Positions 1-7,863 of a stretch of DNA of 64,000 bases are shown piece by piece. The notes below the pieces were generated by a model. The model had not been told where the DNA came from. It searched no databases and saw only the letters and a program-made list of their open reading frames with translations. A program made the translations under genes and the position numbers. The stretch's first letter is position 1, and the number at the start of each line of letters is the position of its first letter. Origin of the DNA: G963662605 sp963667005 (GTDB taxonomy: Bacteria; Bacteroidota; Ignavibacteria; Ignavibacteriales; Ignavibacteriaceae); the NCBI GenBank assembly GCA_963667005.1, contig OY762937.1, positions 3,038,001 to 3,102,000 on the forward strand. Direction: 5' to 3'.

Positions 1-129
1 GCCTGCGGATTAGCTCCCGTTGTTGTTATTAATGATGACGTACATCCGATGATGACACCTGATAAAGTAACTGAAGTCATTAGCATCATTAAAAACAGCG
101 AGGAGAACCCGGATGTCAGCAAAAATTAA
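1..129 (+). CDS. NuoE/HydC-like hydrogenase subunit, 3' end only
   Basis: Only the last 42 codons are in the window; the gene starts upstream. The visible end opens with ACGLAPVVVIND, which matches the final part of the [2Fe-2S] site and the C-terminal strand of thioredoxin-like NuoE/24-kDa subunits. In trimeric [FeFe] hydrogenases this subunit is the small electron-transfer partner of the flavin subunit. The call rests on that short motif plus position: the frame ends at 129 and overlaps by 17 bp the start of a NuoF/HydB-like gene, the usual order in hydC-hydB-hydA operons. The overlap suggests translational coupling. Confidence 0.75.
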   Translation, partial: ACGLAPVVVINDDVHPMMTPDKVTEVISIIKNSEENPDVSKN

Positions 130-2005
130 TCTTGAAGAAATTAAGGAGAACTACCTCCTTAAGAAATCCGTAGTTAAAAGAAGAATCATTGTATGTGCCG
201 GTACTGGTTGTGTAGCGAACGGCTCCCTCAAAGTTTTCGAACAGTTTAAAAGTCAGATTCAGCAAAGCGGCTTGAATGTTCTCATTGATGTCGTTCTGCA
301 GGAAGAATCCAAGGAATCGGTTCATCTTTCACACAGTGGCTGTCAGGGATTCTGTCAGATGGGTGCGCTGGTCACTATTGAACCTGATGATATTTTGTAC
401 GTACGCGTAAGGCAGGAAGATGTTGCAGAAATCATCTCGGAAACACTTATCGCCGGTAAGCTTGTTGACCGCCTGCTCTATCAGGACCCGAATTCAGGCA
501 AACACTGCAAGGGTCAAAATGATATTACATTTTACAACCGCCAGAAACGCACTGTATTAAAATCTTGCGGTATCATCAATCCCGATGACATCAATGAATA
601 CATTTCTATCCGCGGATACGAAGCAGCTGAAAAAGCTTACCTCGAAATGCAACCCGGCGAGATATGTAAAGAAATTATGGATTCAGGTCTTCGCGGCCGT
701 GGTGGCGGTGGATTCCCTACTGGAAAAAAATGGGATTTAACGAGAATCCGCGATTCGCGTAGAAAATTTATTATTTGCAACGGTGACGAAGGCGATCCGG
801 GCGCGTTTATGGATCGCAGTGTTATGGAAGGCAATCCACATTCCGTTCTTGAAGGAATGCTTATTGCTGCACGGGCAATCGGTGCGAGTGAAGGCTTTAT
901 TTATGTTAGAGCTGAATACCCGCTGGCTGTGCAAAGGATGAAAAAGGCAGTAAAGGATGCTGAAGCTCACGGAATTCTGGGCAAAGGAATTTTCGGAACC
1001 GGACATGATTTCGTTGTTGAAGTCATGGAAGGGGCTGGTGCATTCGTATGCGGCGAAGAAACAGCGCTAATTGCGAGCATTCAGGGTAAACGCGGTATGC
1101 CGAGTCCAAAACCTCCGTTCCCTGCCGAGAAAGGCCTCTGGGACTACCCGACAGTGATCAATAACGTTGAGACTCTGGCAACTATACCTCTTATCATGCG
1201 GAAAGGAGCCGCGCATTTTAACAAAATCGGAACTAAAAGTTCTCCGGGTACTAAAACATTTGCTTTGACAGGGCACGTCGCAAATACCGGACTCATTGAA
1301 GTTCCTTTCGGTTCAACACTTCGCGAGATTATTTTCAATATCGGCGGCGGTGTTACCGTTCATGGCAATGTATGTGATGAATCAGCTTTCAAAGCCGTAC
1401 AAATCGGCGGGCCTTCCGGAGGGTGTTTAACAAGTGAGCATCTTGATCTGCCTCTCGATTTCGATTCACTCAAGACTATCGGCGCTATGGTCGGTTCAGG
1501 TGGACTGGTTGTAATGAATCAGGAAACCTGCATGGTGCAGATGGCAAAGTTCTTCATGCAATTTACCCAAAATGAATCTTGCGGAAAGTGCGTTCTTTGC
1601 CGCGAAGGTACGAAACAGATGCTTGCGCTTCTTGAAGATATTACCGAAGGCAGAGCTACTGCATCTACAATTTCCCTACTGGAACAACTCGCGAAGGCGG
1701 TGATGAAAGGTTCGTTATGCGGACTCGGAAAGACTGCTCCTAATCCGATACTCTCAATGCTTAAGTATTTCAGAGCTGAATTCGAAACGCATGTAAACGA
1801 GCAGAAATGTCCTGCAAAAGGATGTAAAGCTTTATTGAACCCGTACATTGACCCTGTCAAGTGTAAAGGCTGTGGCGTATGTCTGAAGAAATGTCCTACC
1901 GGTGCAATTACCGGAGCAAAGAAGATGGTACACGTAATTGATGACAGTAAATGTATCAAATGCGGTGCCTGTATTGAAGCATGCAAACTTGATGCCGTAG
2001 CATAA
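113..2005 (+). CDS. hydB: NuoF/HydB-like flavin subunit of an electron-bifurcating-type [FeFe] hydrogenase
   Basis: The 630-residue protein is predicted to hold FMN and Fe-S clusters and to exchange electrons between NAD(P)H, ferredoxin and the hydrogenase subunit. Three parts are visible. An N-terminal thioredoxin-like [2Fe-2S] domain has Cys28, Cys33, Cys77 and Cys81. A NuoF core has the glycine-rich FMN/NADH loop RGRGGGGFPTGKKW near 194-207 and the four-Cys cluster motif ESCGKCVLCREGT near 490. A C-terminal tail carries two [4Fe-4S] ferredoxin motifs (CKGCGVCLKKCP and CIKCGACIEACK). This N- and C-terminally extended form is typical of HydB/HndC and not of respiratory NuoF, which lacks both extensions. 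It lies 11 bp before the catalytic subunit in one operon. Whether it uses NADH or NADPH cannot be read from the sequence. Confidence 0.92.
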   Translation: MSAKINLEEIKENYLLKKSVVKRRIIVCAGTGCVANGSLKVFEQFKSQIQQSGLNVLIDVVLQEESKESVHLSHSGCQGFCQMGALVTIEPDDILYVRVRQEDVAEIISETLIAGKLVDRLLYQDPNSGKHCKGQNDITFYNRQKRTVLKSCGIINPDDINEYISIRGYEAAEKAYLEMQPGEICKEIMDSGLRGRGGGGFPTGKKWDLTRIRDSRRKFIICNGDEGDPGAFMDRSVMEGNPHSVLEGMLIAARAIGASEGFIYVRAEYPLAVQRMKKAVKDAEAHGILGKGIFGTGHDFVVEVMEGAGAFVCGEETALIASIQGKRGMPSPKPPFPAEKGLWDYPTVINNVETLATIPLIMRKGAAHFNKIGTKSSPGTKTFALTGHVANTGLIEVPFGSTLREIIFNIGGGVTVHGNVCDESAFKAVQIGGPSGGCLTSEHLDLPLDFDSLKTIGAMVGSGGLVVMNQETCMVQMAKFFMQFTQNESCGKCVLCREGTKQMLALLEDITEGRATASTISLLEQLAKAVMKGSLCGLGKTAPNPILSMLKYFRAEFETHVNEQKCPAKGCKALLNPYIDPVKCKGCGVCLKKCPTGAITGAKKMVHVIDDSKCIKCGACIEACKLDAVA

Positions 2006-2016
2006 GGAGATTAAAA

Positions 2017-4035
2017 ATGAATACACAAAAATATATGTTCGTTGACGGCCGGAAAATTTCATTTAACGGTGAGAGAAACCTGCTGGAAGTAGTACGAAAA
2101 GCTAATATTGAAATCCCGACATTTTGTTATCACTCGGAACTCAGCGTTTATGGTGCATGCAGAATGTGTCTTGTCGAGGTTGAAGGACGCGGTTTACAAT
2201 CCTCGTGCTCGATTATGCCTGAACAAGGAATGAAGATTAAAACTTCGACGCAGGAAATTCGCGACATCAGAAAGATGGTCATCGAATTACTACTTGCTAA
2301 CCATGACCATAACTGTCCTACCTGTCCGAAAAGTAACGCTTGTAAGTTGCAGGATTTAGCTTTTCGTCTGGGTGTTAATCAGGTCAGATTCAAGAGAACA
2401 CAAAAAATCACCAATATTGATTTTTCATCATTCGCTCTTGTACGCGATCCTAACAAATGCATTTTATGCGGCGATTGCGTGAGAGCCTGTGAAGAAATCC
2501 AGGGTATCGGCGCAATTGACTTTGCTCATCGCGGTTCAGATGTGCAGGTACTCCCTGCTTTCGGGAAAAATCTTGCAGAAGTTGAGTGTGTTGATTGCGG
2601 TCAATGTGCGCGCGTATGTCCGACCGGTGCAATTACACCTAAATCCGATATTGATAATGTCTTCAACCTCCTCGGCAATCCGGAGTATGTTACTGTGGCA
2701 CAATTAGCTCCTGCAGTTCGTGTTGCAATCGGTGAGGAATTCGGCATGAAGAAAGGCGAAATTGTAACGGGACAGATAGTTGCTGCCCTGAAGATGCTTG
2801 GATTTAATCAGGTATACGACACATCCTTTGCTGCCGATTTAACAGTGATGGAAGAAACAAACGAATTTCTCAAACGCAAAAGTATGAATGAAAATCTACC
2901 GATTTTTACCTCCTGCTGCCCTGCCTGGGTTAAGTTTGCAGAACAGTATTTCCCCGAGGATACAAAACATCTGTCTTCCTGTAAATCTCCGCAGCAAATG
3001 TTCGGTTCAGTTGCAAAGAAAATTCTTCCTGAGAAACTTTCAATTGCAAAAGACAAGCTGAAAGTAATCTCCATCATGCCTTGTACAGCGAAGAAATTCG
3101 AAGCACGCAGAGAAGAGTTTACTGAAAACAATATTCCCGAAGTTGATTATGTTATCACGACTCAGGAATTAGCGTTGATGATCAAACAGGCAGGTATCAA
3201 ATTTGAGAATCTGATGCCTGAATCATTTGATCTGCCGTTTGGCTTTAAAACCGGTGCCGGCGTCTTATTTGGTGCATCCGGTGGTGTTAGTGAAGCCGTA
3301 TTGCGCTACGCTTATGAGAAGGTAAACGGTTATACACTGACAAATGTGGATTTTGAAGAAGTCCGTGGAGAAGAATCACTCAGAGAAATCGAAGTTATGC
3401 TCGGTGATCAACCGATTCGTTTGGCTATCGTTCATGGCTTAAAGAATGCAAAACAACTGATGCGGGATATCAAGAGCGGCAAAAAGCACTTTGATATGGT
3501 AGAAGTTATGTCCTGCCCCGGCGGCTGTGTCGGTGGTGCTGGCCAGCCTGTTACTTTCGATCCTGAAACAAGGAATGAAAGAGCTAAAGGAATTATTGAT
3601 GCCGACAAGATGCTTCAGCTTCATAAATCACAGGAAAATCCGTACGTTGCACAACTATATGAGACACAACTTAAGGAACCGGGCAGTGCTGAAGCTCATC
3701 ACCTGCTCCATACAAAGTATTTCAACCGCAAGCGCATAGACAATGACAATATTGAATTGCATACCGGTGCGGCAGAAAAGAAACTTGAAATCAACGTTTG
3801 TGTAGGAACGAGCTGCTATCTAAAAGGTTCACAGACAATACTTCATAAACTGCTGCATCATATTGATAAAAATGATTTAAAGGATCATGTTGATGTTTCG
3901 GCCACATTTTGCATGGAACATTGCGACAAGGGTCCGACGCTGCGAATCGGCAATACAGTTATTGAACATTGTGATTACGAAAAAGCCAAAAATGTTATGA
4001 TAGAAGAACTTTCGAAAGTGGAAGTCACCGCTTAA
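2017..4035 (+). CDS. hydA: [FeFe] hydrogenase catalytic subunit, M3-type with extra C-terminal 2Fe-2S domain
   Basis: This 672-residue protein is the catalytic subunit that reduces protons or oxidises H2 at the H-cluster, probably in the cytoplasm because no signal peptide is seen. In order, it has an N-terminal [2Fe-2S] domain (Cys37, 48, 51, 64), a His/Cys [4Fe-4S] site near 96-109, and a two-cluster ferredoxin domain (Cys148/151/154/158 and 191/194/197/201). The H-cluster domain has all three signatures: TSCCPAW at 298-304, MPCTAKKFE at 354-362, and EVMSCPGGCVGGAGQP with Cys500 and Cys504. The C-terminal 80 residues form another thioredoxin-like 2Fe-2S domain (CVGTSCYLKG, then CMEHCDKGP). 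The active-site residues are intact, so it should be functional given HydE/F/G maturases, which are not in this window. Confidence 0.96.
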   Translation: MNTQKYMFVDGRKISFNGERNLLEVVRKANIEIPTFCYHSELSVYGACRMCLVEVEGRGLQSSCSIMPEQGMKIKTSTQEIRDIRKMVIELLLANHDHNCPTCPKSNACKLQDLAFRLGVNQVRFKRTQKITNIDFSSFALVRDPNKCILCGDCVRACEEIQGIGAIDFAHRGSDVQVLPAFGKNLAEVECVDCGQCARVCPTGAITPKSDIDNVFNLLGNPEYVTVAQLAPAVRVAIGEEFGMKKGEIVTGQIVAALKMLGFNQVYDTSFAADLTVMEETNEFLKRKSMNENLPIFTSCCPAWVKFAEQYFPEDTKHLSSCKSPQQMFGSVAKKILPEKLSIAKDKLKVISIMPCTAKKFEARREEFTENNIPEVDYVITTQELALMIKQAGIKFENLMPESFDLPFGFKTGAGVLFGASGGVSEAVLRYAYEKVNGYTLTNVDFEEVRGEESLREIEVMLGDQPIRLAIVHGLKNAKQLMRDIKSGKKHFDMVEVMSCPGGCVGGAGQPVTFDPETRNERAKGIIDADKMLQLHKSQENPYVAQLYETQLKEPGSAEAHHLLHTKYFNRKRIDNDNIELHTGAAEKKLEINVCVGTSCYLKGSQTILHKLLHHIDKNDLKDHVDVSATFCMEHCDKGPTLRIGNTVIEHCDYEKAKNVMIEELSKVEVTA

Positions 4036-4049
4036 ATGTGAGGTTGGAC

Positions 4050-5834
4050 ATGGTTACGTTAGAGAATCAACATATCGTTTTTACGAACAAAGCAAGCTGC
4101 CGTGATTGTTACCGCTGTCTCAGGGTATGTCCGGTAAAAGCCATCAAAATGGAAAACGGTCAGGCATTCGTTATCCAGGAACGCTGCATTTTGTGCGGCA
4201 ACTGTATTAAAGAGTGCCCGCAGCATGCGAAGAACTACAGACGAGAGATTGAAAAGGCTAAACAGTTGATTCTCGACGGTTATACCGTAGCAATCAGCGT
4301 TGCACCTTCATTCGCGGCTGCGTTCGAAGAATGGGAACTTCCCTTTTTGCCATCTGCATTAAGAAAACTTGGATTCCAAGTCGTCAGTGAGACCAGCATA
4401 GGTGCTTATGAAACAGCTTGCCAATCTGCTGCAGTGGCAAAAAATAATCCTCACGCTGCTCACATTTGTACTGCTTGTCCAGCTGTTGTGAACTACACGG
4501 AGCGTTATGCCCCTGAACATCTGTCACGATTGGTGAATGTCGTCTCCCCAATGATTGCACACGCACAATTACTCAAACAAAAATATGGCAGCAATGTTAA
4601 AGTCGTTTTTGCCGGACCATGTGTCGCCAAAAAAGGTGAAGCAGAGCGTCCTGAGTTTGCCGGCATGGTGAATGCCGTGTTGACTTTTGAAGAATTGCGT
4701 GAATGGTTGCATGAAGAAAAAATAGAATTCAAATATTGTGAGTCGAGTAATTTCGATGAATCGCCGGTCCCTGAGGCAACACTATTTCCGCTCACGGGTG
4801 GACTTATTAAAACGGCAAATCTTCCGACCGATATTCTTTCAAAAAATTCCATTATGATAACCGGGAGCCAGGAACTGGAAGATGCTTATTCTTTTCTTAC
4901 GCAGGACTCTGAAGCAATCATCGAACCTTTATTCTGCGCTCACGGATGTATTAATGGTCCTGGAATGGGTTCGTCAACAAGTCTGGTTGAGCGGAAGCTA
5001 AACGTTATTAATTACGCGAAAAGCCTTGAGCCGGTCAGCGTTGAACCTCAGTTGACCGCGGAGCAGATGCGGACAAAATTTGACTATAAGGAAATAAAAG
5101 AGACTGTTGAAATTACAGAAGATGCAATCCGCGCGATCCATAGAAAAACAGGTAAAGAGACTGATAAGGACTTGCTGAACTGCGGCGCGTGCGGATACCC
5201 GAGCTGCCGCGATAAAGCGATTGCAGTTATTCGCGGGTATGCCGAACTCGAAATGTGTATCCCCTACGTCCGGAAATTAGCACAGCAGCGTACAGACAAA
5301 ATTATCGAAACAAGTCCTAACGGTATTGTCATACTGAACGAGAAACTTGAAATATTGACGATGAATCCGGCGTTCGTGAAATTTTTCCGCTGTTCTCAAG
5401 CAATTATCGGGAACAGAATTGCTACGCTTATGGATCCTGAACCATTTGAAAAGCTTCTTGTCAGCGATGAAGAAACAACCGAAGTCATTGTCAATCACGG
5501 CAAATTCGGATTTACTGCACACGAAAAGATTTACAAACTCAAGGATGACGATACTGAAAACAAAGTACAGATCGTCGGAATCTTCGTTGATATAACGAAG
5601 AGTATTCTCGATAAGAAGAAACTGGACGCCCTCCGCACAAAAACTATTATGCAGGCACAGGAATTATTGGATCATCAAATCACCATGGCACAGGAACTTG
5701 CAAAGTTTCTTGGTGAAAGTACTGCCCGCGGTGAAGATCTCGTAGAAAACTTAATAAAATTGACTGACGACGAGCAAAAAACATCAACGGATGATAGAGG
5801 AAAATGGCTGAGGGATATTTACACTTCGAAGTAA
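4050..5834 (+). CDS. HydS-like sensory [FeFe]-hydrogenase homologue with PAS domain
   Basis: The start is set at ATG 4050, with GAGGT six bases upstream; a GTG at 4038 in the same frame would add four residues. The 594-residue product has two N-terminal [4Fe-4S] motifs (CRDCYRCLRVCP, CILCGNCIKECP), then a hydrogenase large-subunit-like domain (about 75-310), a four-Cys Fe-S domain CGACGYPSC near 378, a PAS domain (about 415-525) and a helical tail. The H-cluster signatures are altered. TSCCPAW has become CTACPAV, so the Cys that relays protons in catalytic enzymes is Ala; L2 is GPCVAKK; L3 is FCAHGC. The four cluster-ligand Cys remain (143, 191, 296, 300). These are hallmarks of group C/HydS proteins, proposed as H2 or redox sensors. 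There is no kinase domain. The next gene, a PP2C-type phosphatase, overlaps it by 31 bp and is the obvious output partner. Confidence 0.85.
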   Translation: MVTLENQHIVFTNKASCRDCYRCLRVCPVKAIKMENGQAFVIQERCILCGNCIKECPQHAKNYRREIEKAKQLILDGYTVAISVAPSFAAAFEEWELPFLPSALRKLGFQVVSETSIGAYETACQSAAVAKNNPHAAHICTACPAVVNYTERYAPEHLSRLVNVVSPMIAHAQLLKQKYGSNVKVVFAGPCVAKKGEAERPEFAGMVNAVLTFEELREWLHEEKIEFKYCESSNFDESPVPEATLFPLTGGLIKTANLPTDILSKNSIMITGSQELEDAYSFLTQDSEAIIEPLFCAHGCINGPGMGSSTSLVERKLNVINYAKSLEPVSVEPQLTAEQMRTKFDYKEIKETVEITEDAIRAIHRKTGKETDKDLLNCGACGYPSCRDKAIAVIRGYAELEMCIPYVRKLAQQRTDKIIETSPNGIVILNEKLEILTMNPAFVKFFRCSQAIIGNRIATLMDPEPFEKLLVSDEETTEVIVNHGKFGFTAHEKIYKLKDDDTENKVQIVGIFVDITKSILDKKKLDALRTKTIMQAQELLDHQITMAQELAKFLGESTARGEDLVENLIKLTDDEQKTSTDDRGKWLRDIYTSK

Positions 5835-6958
5835 AGACCAGCCAGTCAACCAAGAGGCCGGGACAGCCATGTGGCGATATTGTTGTCAGCGAAAAGAATC
5901 TTGAAGCGACGACTGTCATTGTATGCGACGGACTCGGTTCAGGCGCAAAGGCTAATGTGTTTGCCACAATGTGTGCGGCGCGTATCAGTGAACTGCTAAA
6001 GCGCGGCTTCTCCCCTTTGCATGCTTTTTCCAATGTTGTAAATACAATGAATAAGGCGACAGAAAAGGATTTGCCGTTTGCAGCCTTTTCTCTGCTGAGA
6101 ATATTAAACGACGGCTCTGCCACCGTTCTTGCCTACGAAATGCCCCCGCCGGTTCTTATTGCCAAAGGCTATTCCACAGTGTTAAATCAGGATGTGCAAA
6201 CAATCGATGATCGTATTGTAACCGAATCGCATTGCTCACTGAGCAACGGAGAAGGCATTCTGCTTGTCAGCGACGGCATTACTCAAGCCGGGATAGGCAA
6301 AGGTCTCCCCTATGGCTGGGATATAGAGGGTGTCAACAAGTACCTTAACAGTCAATTCAGAAATGATTTGCGGCTCGCGGATATTCCCGAATTGGTCAGA
6401 CAAAAAGCAAAAGAACATTGGAAGGACAAACCTGAAGATGACTGTACCGCAACTATAGTTTATGCCCGTCCAGGAACTCAGGTTAACATTCTAACCGGAG
6501 CCCCCGACGATCAGGATAAAGACAGAAAAATGGTTCGTGATTTTCTTTCGCGCGAAGGTATTAAAATCGTTTGCGGCGGTACAACAGCAAAAATAGTCGC
6601 ACGCGAGTCCGGTAAAAAATTGGAAATCGAAGAATCTTTCAATGATTCCATTACTCCCCCGAGTTATTACATTGATGGAATTGATCTGGTAACAGAGGGT
6701 GCTGTAACTTTAAATCAGTTGTATAATGTGTGGGGAGTCGAACTCTCCAAAATGAGCCGGAAAAATCCAGTGACGGATCTTTATTCGGCGATACTTTCAG
6801 CCGATCGAATCAATCTCATTGTCGGTAGAGCTATCAACACCGCAACTTACGATATCAGCTACCGGCAGCTTCATATATTACCCCGCAATAAAATCATTCC
6901 TCTGCTGATCGAAAAAATCCGCCAAAAAGGGAAACTCGTAACATTAGAAACTGTATAA
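5804..6958 (+). CDS. SpoIIE/PP2C-type serine phosphatase downstream of sensory hydrogenase
   Basis: The 384-residue protein has an N-terminal PP2C/SpoIIE phosphatase domain with metal-binding acidic motifs: CDGLGSGAKAN near 41-51, VSDGITQAG near 155 and the terminal DDCTA near 215. The last 150 or so residues form a second region I do not recognise. It probably removes phosphate from a Ser/Thr-phosphorylated partner. Its start lies inside the end of the sensory hydrogenase gene, so the two are almost certainly translated together. From memory, a phosphatase of this kind accompanies PAS-hydrogenase genes in the hfs locus of Thermoanaerobacterium. The inferred role is to convert H2 or redox state into a protein-dephosphorylation signal. 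The phosphatase target is not visible here. Confidence 0.8.
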   Translation: MAEGYLHFEVKTSQSTKRPGQPCGDIVVSEKNLEATTVIVCDGLGSGAKANVFATMCAARISELLKRGFSPLHAFSNVVNTMNKATEKDLPFAAFSLLRILNDGSATVLAYEMPPPVLIAKGYSTVLNQDVQTIDDRIVTESHCSLSNGEGILLVSDGITQAGIGKGLPYGWDIEGVNKYLNSQFRNDLRLADIPELVRQKAKEHWKDKPEDDCTATIVYARPGTQVNILTGAPDDQDKDRKMVRDFLSREGIKIVCGGTTAKIVARESGKKLEIEESFNDSITPPSYYIDGIDLVTEGAVTLNQLYNVWGVELSKMSRKNPVTDLYSAILSADRINLIVGRAINTATYDISYRQLHILPRNKIIPLLIEKIRQKGKLVTLETV

Positions 6959-6987
6959 CCTCTACTCACATCTAAAATACGTTTTAT

Positions 6988-7035
6988 CATTAACCCCATG
7001 TTTTATGGGACATCCCCGTGGGAACGTGGGGTATA
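6988..7035. repeat. Degenerate REP-like palindrome
   Basis: The segment starts cattaaccccatgtt and ends aacgtggggtata, so its outer arms match the perfect palindromes at 7116-7145 and 7763-7784 with one wobble change. The arms enclose a longer loop that holds its own small GGGA/TCCC stem. It follows directly after the phosphatase gene and might also act as its transcription stop, although no T-tract follows. Confidence 0.6.
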
Positions 7036-7115
7036 TACGCACTACACTCTCCGGACTTTAGTTCACCTCATGTGTGTCACTTCTTGAACTCAAGTTCAGG
7101 TTTCACAAGTGTTTC

Positions 7116-7145
7116 ATTAACCCCACGTTAAAACGTGGGGTTAAT
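7116..7145. repeat. Perfect 14-bp REP-like palindrome beside transposase 3' end
   Basis: Left arm attaaccccacgtt (7116-7129) and right arm aacgtggggttaat (7132-7145) are exact inverted repeats with two bases between them. It lies 22 bp beyond the stop of the Y1 transposase. The same ACCCCACGTT core recurs at 7763-7784 on the other side of the gene, which points to a role as target or terminal structure of that transposase. Confidence 0.75.
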
Positions 7146-7166
7146 TTATCCTGAGAAATTTGAACT

Positions 7167-7598
7167 TTAGTCCAATTCTCCAAAACCATAACGTCGCTTT
7201 AACTCAGCAGACTCGTCCGTAAAATTCTTTTTTCTGTGGTGCTCTTCTTGATTCATGATGTATTTCTTCATATTCTCAACCTGCGATTCTCCAATAGAAA
7301 CTGCATAGTACTGATCTGCCCATTCGAATTTCATTCTTAGTTTTTGATTCTTATTCATCCAAAACGAAGATTCTCCTTTAATCATCTTGGCGACTTTTGC
7401 AATATTTTGCTCACACCCAAGCGTAAGTAAACAGTGTATATGATCTTCTGCTCCATTGATGAGGCTAATGAATATATCTTTTGATTTCGCATTCTGGATG
7501 ATGTGGTGGATAAGTTCTTGTTTGATTTCCGGATATAAAAAGGGTGTCCGATCTTTGGTACAAAACACCAAATGCACCCAAATTTTAACATACGCCAT
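7167..7598 (-). CDS. tnpA: IS200-like Y1 (HUH) transposase, stand-alone
   Basis: The 143-residue protein belongs to the Y1 transposase family (IS200/IS605 and REP-associated RAYT relatives). The HUH metal site is His53-Ile-His55 and the candidate nucleophile is Tyr113 in MKKYIMNQEEHH; the N-terminal VHLVFCTKDR strand is also typical. Length is normal for a complete enzyme and both catalytic motifs are intact. A GGAGC ribosome site precedes the ATG at 7598. No tnpB/iscB accessory gene is present. The gene is bracketed by REP-like palindromes and by a gactttagtc motif (7164-7173, overlapping the stop codon, and inverted at 7672-7681), so it may mobilise or process these repeats. Confidence 0.9.
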   Translation of the reverse strand: MAYVKIWVHLVFCTKDRTPFLYPEIKQELIHHIIQNAKSKDIFISLINGAEDHIHCLLTLGCEQNIAKVAKMIKGESSFWMNKNQKLRMKFEWADQYYAVSIGESQVENMKKYIMNQEEHHRKKNFTDESAELKRRYGFGELD

Positions 7599-7671
7599 AC
7601 AACAGCTCCTTGATGTGATGTTTTTGAGGAAGTAATATAGAACTATGCCCTCTTATTTACAAATAGGGTTA

Positions 7672-7681
7672 GACTAAAGTC
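7672..7681. repeat. gactttagtc motif, upstream copy (inverted)
   Basis: The sequence gactaaagtc is the reverse complement of the actttagtc motif that overlaps the transposase stop codon at 7164-7173. Further copies lie at 7054-7063 and 33638-33647. The pair in opposite orientation around the transposase suggests subterminal recognition sites. Confidence 0.45.
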
Positions 7682-7703
7682 GTTGCTGTTTGGGAACCTC
7701 TCT

Positions 7704-7725
7704 ACCACGGTTTAAAAACAGTGGT
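7704..7725. repeat. Imperfect CCACGG-type palindrome
   Basis: Arms accacggtt and aacagtggt flank a short A/T spacer. The form is close to the perfect palindrome accacggtct/agaccgtggt at 33594-33615 and differs from the CCCCACG type in the core. It lies between the transposase and the M24 peptidase gene. Confidence 0.5.
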
Positions 7726-7762
7726 TAATGTCTACTGCACCAATATGCCAGTCAGATCATTA

Positions 7763-7784
7763 ACCCCACGTTTTAACGTGGGGT
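7763..7784. repeat. REP-like palindrome upstream of peptidase gene
   Basis: Arms accacgtt-like: accccacgtt (7763-7772) and aacgtggggt (7775-7784) are exact inverted repeats with TT between them. The surrounding context (cattaacccc... gtggggtatata) is the same as at 6988-7035, so the two copies bracket the transposase locus in the same orientation. Confidence 0.7.
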
Positions 7785-7863
7785 ATATATCTCCTAATTA
7801 AAAATCTTTGTATTTTGCCATATAAATATTACTGATTCAAAGATATTGCATTAAGAGGTTATC

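Noticed and set aside
1519..1986. Long antisense frame opposite the 3' part of hydB
   Set aside because: It is Cys-poor complement of ferredoxin codons with no ribosome site; the plus-strand gene explains the sequence completely.
6988..7784. Possible CRISPR array because of repeated palindromes
   Set aside because: Repeats are unevenly spaced, vary in core sequence and surround a transposase gene; no regular spacers and no cas genes.
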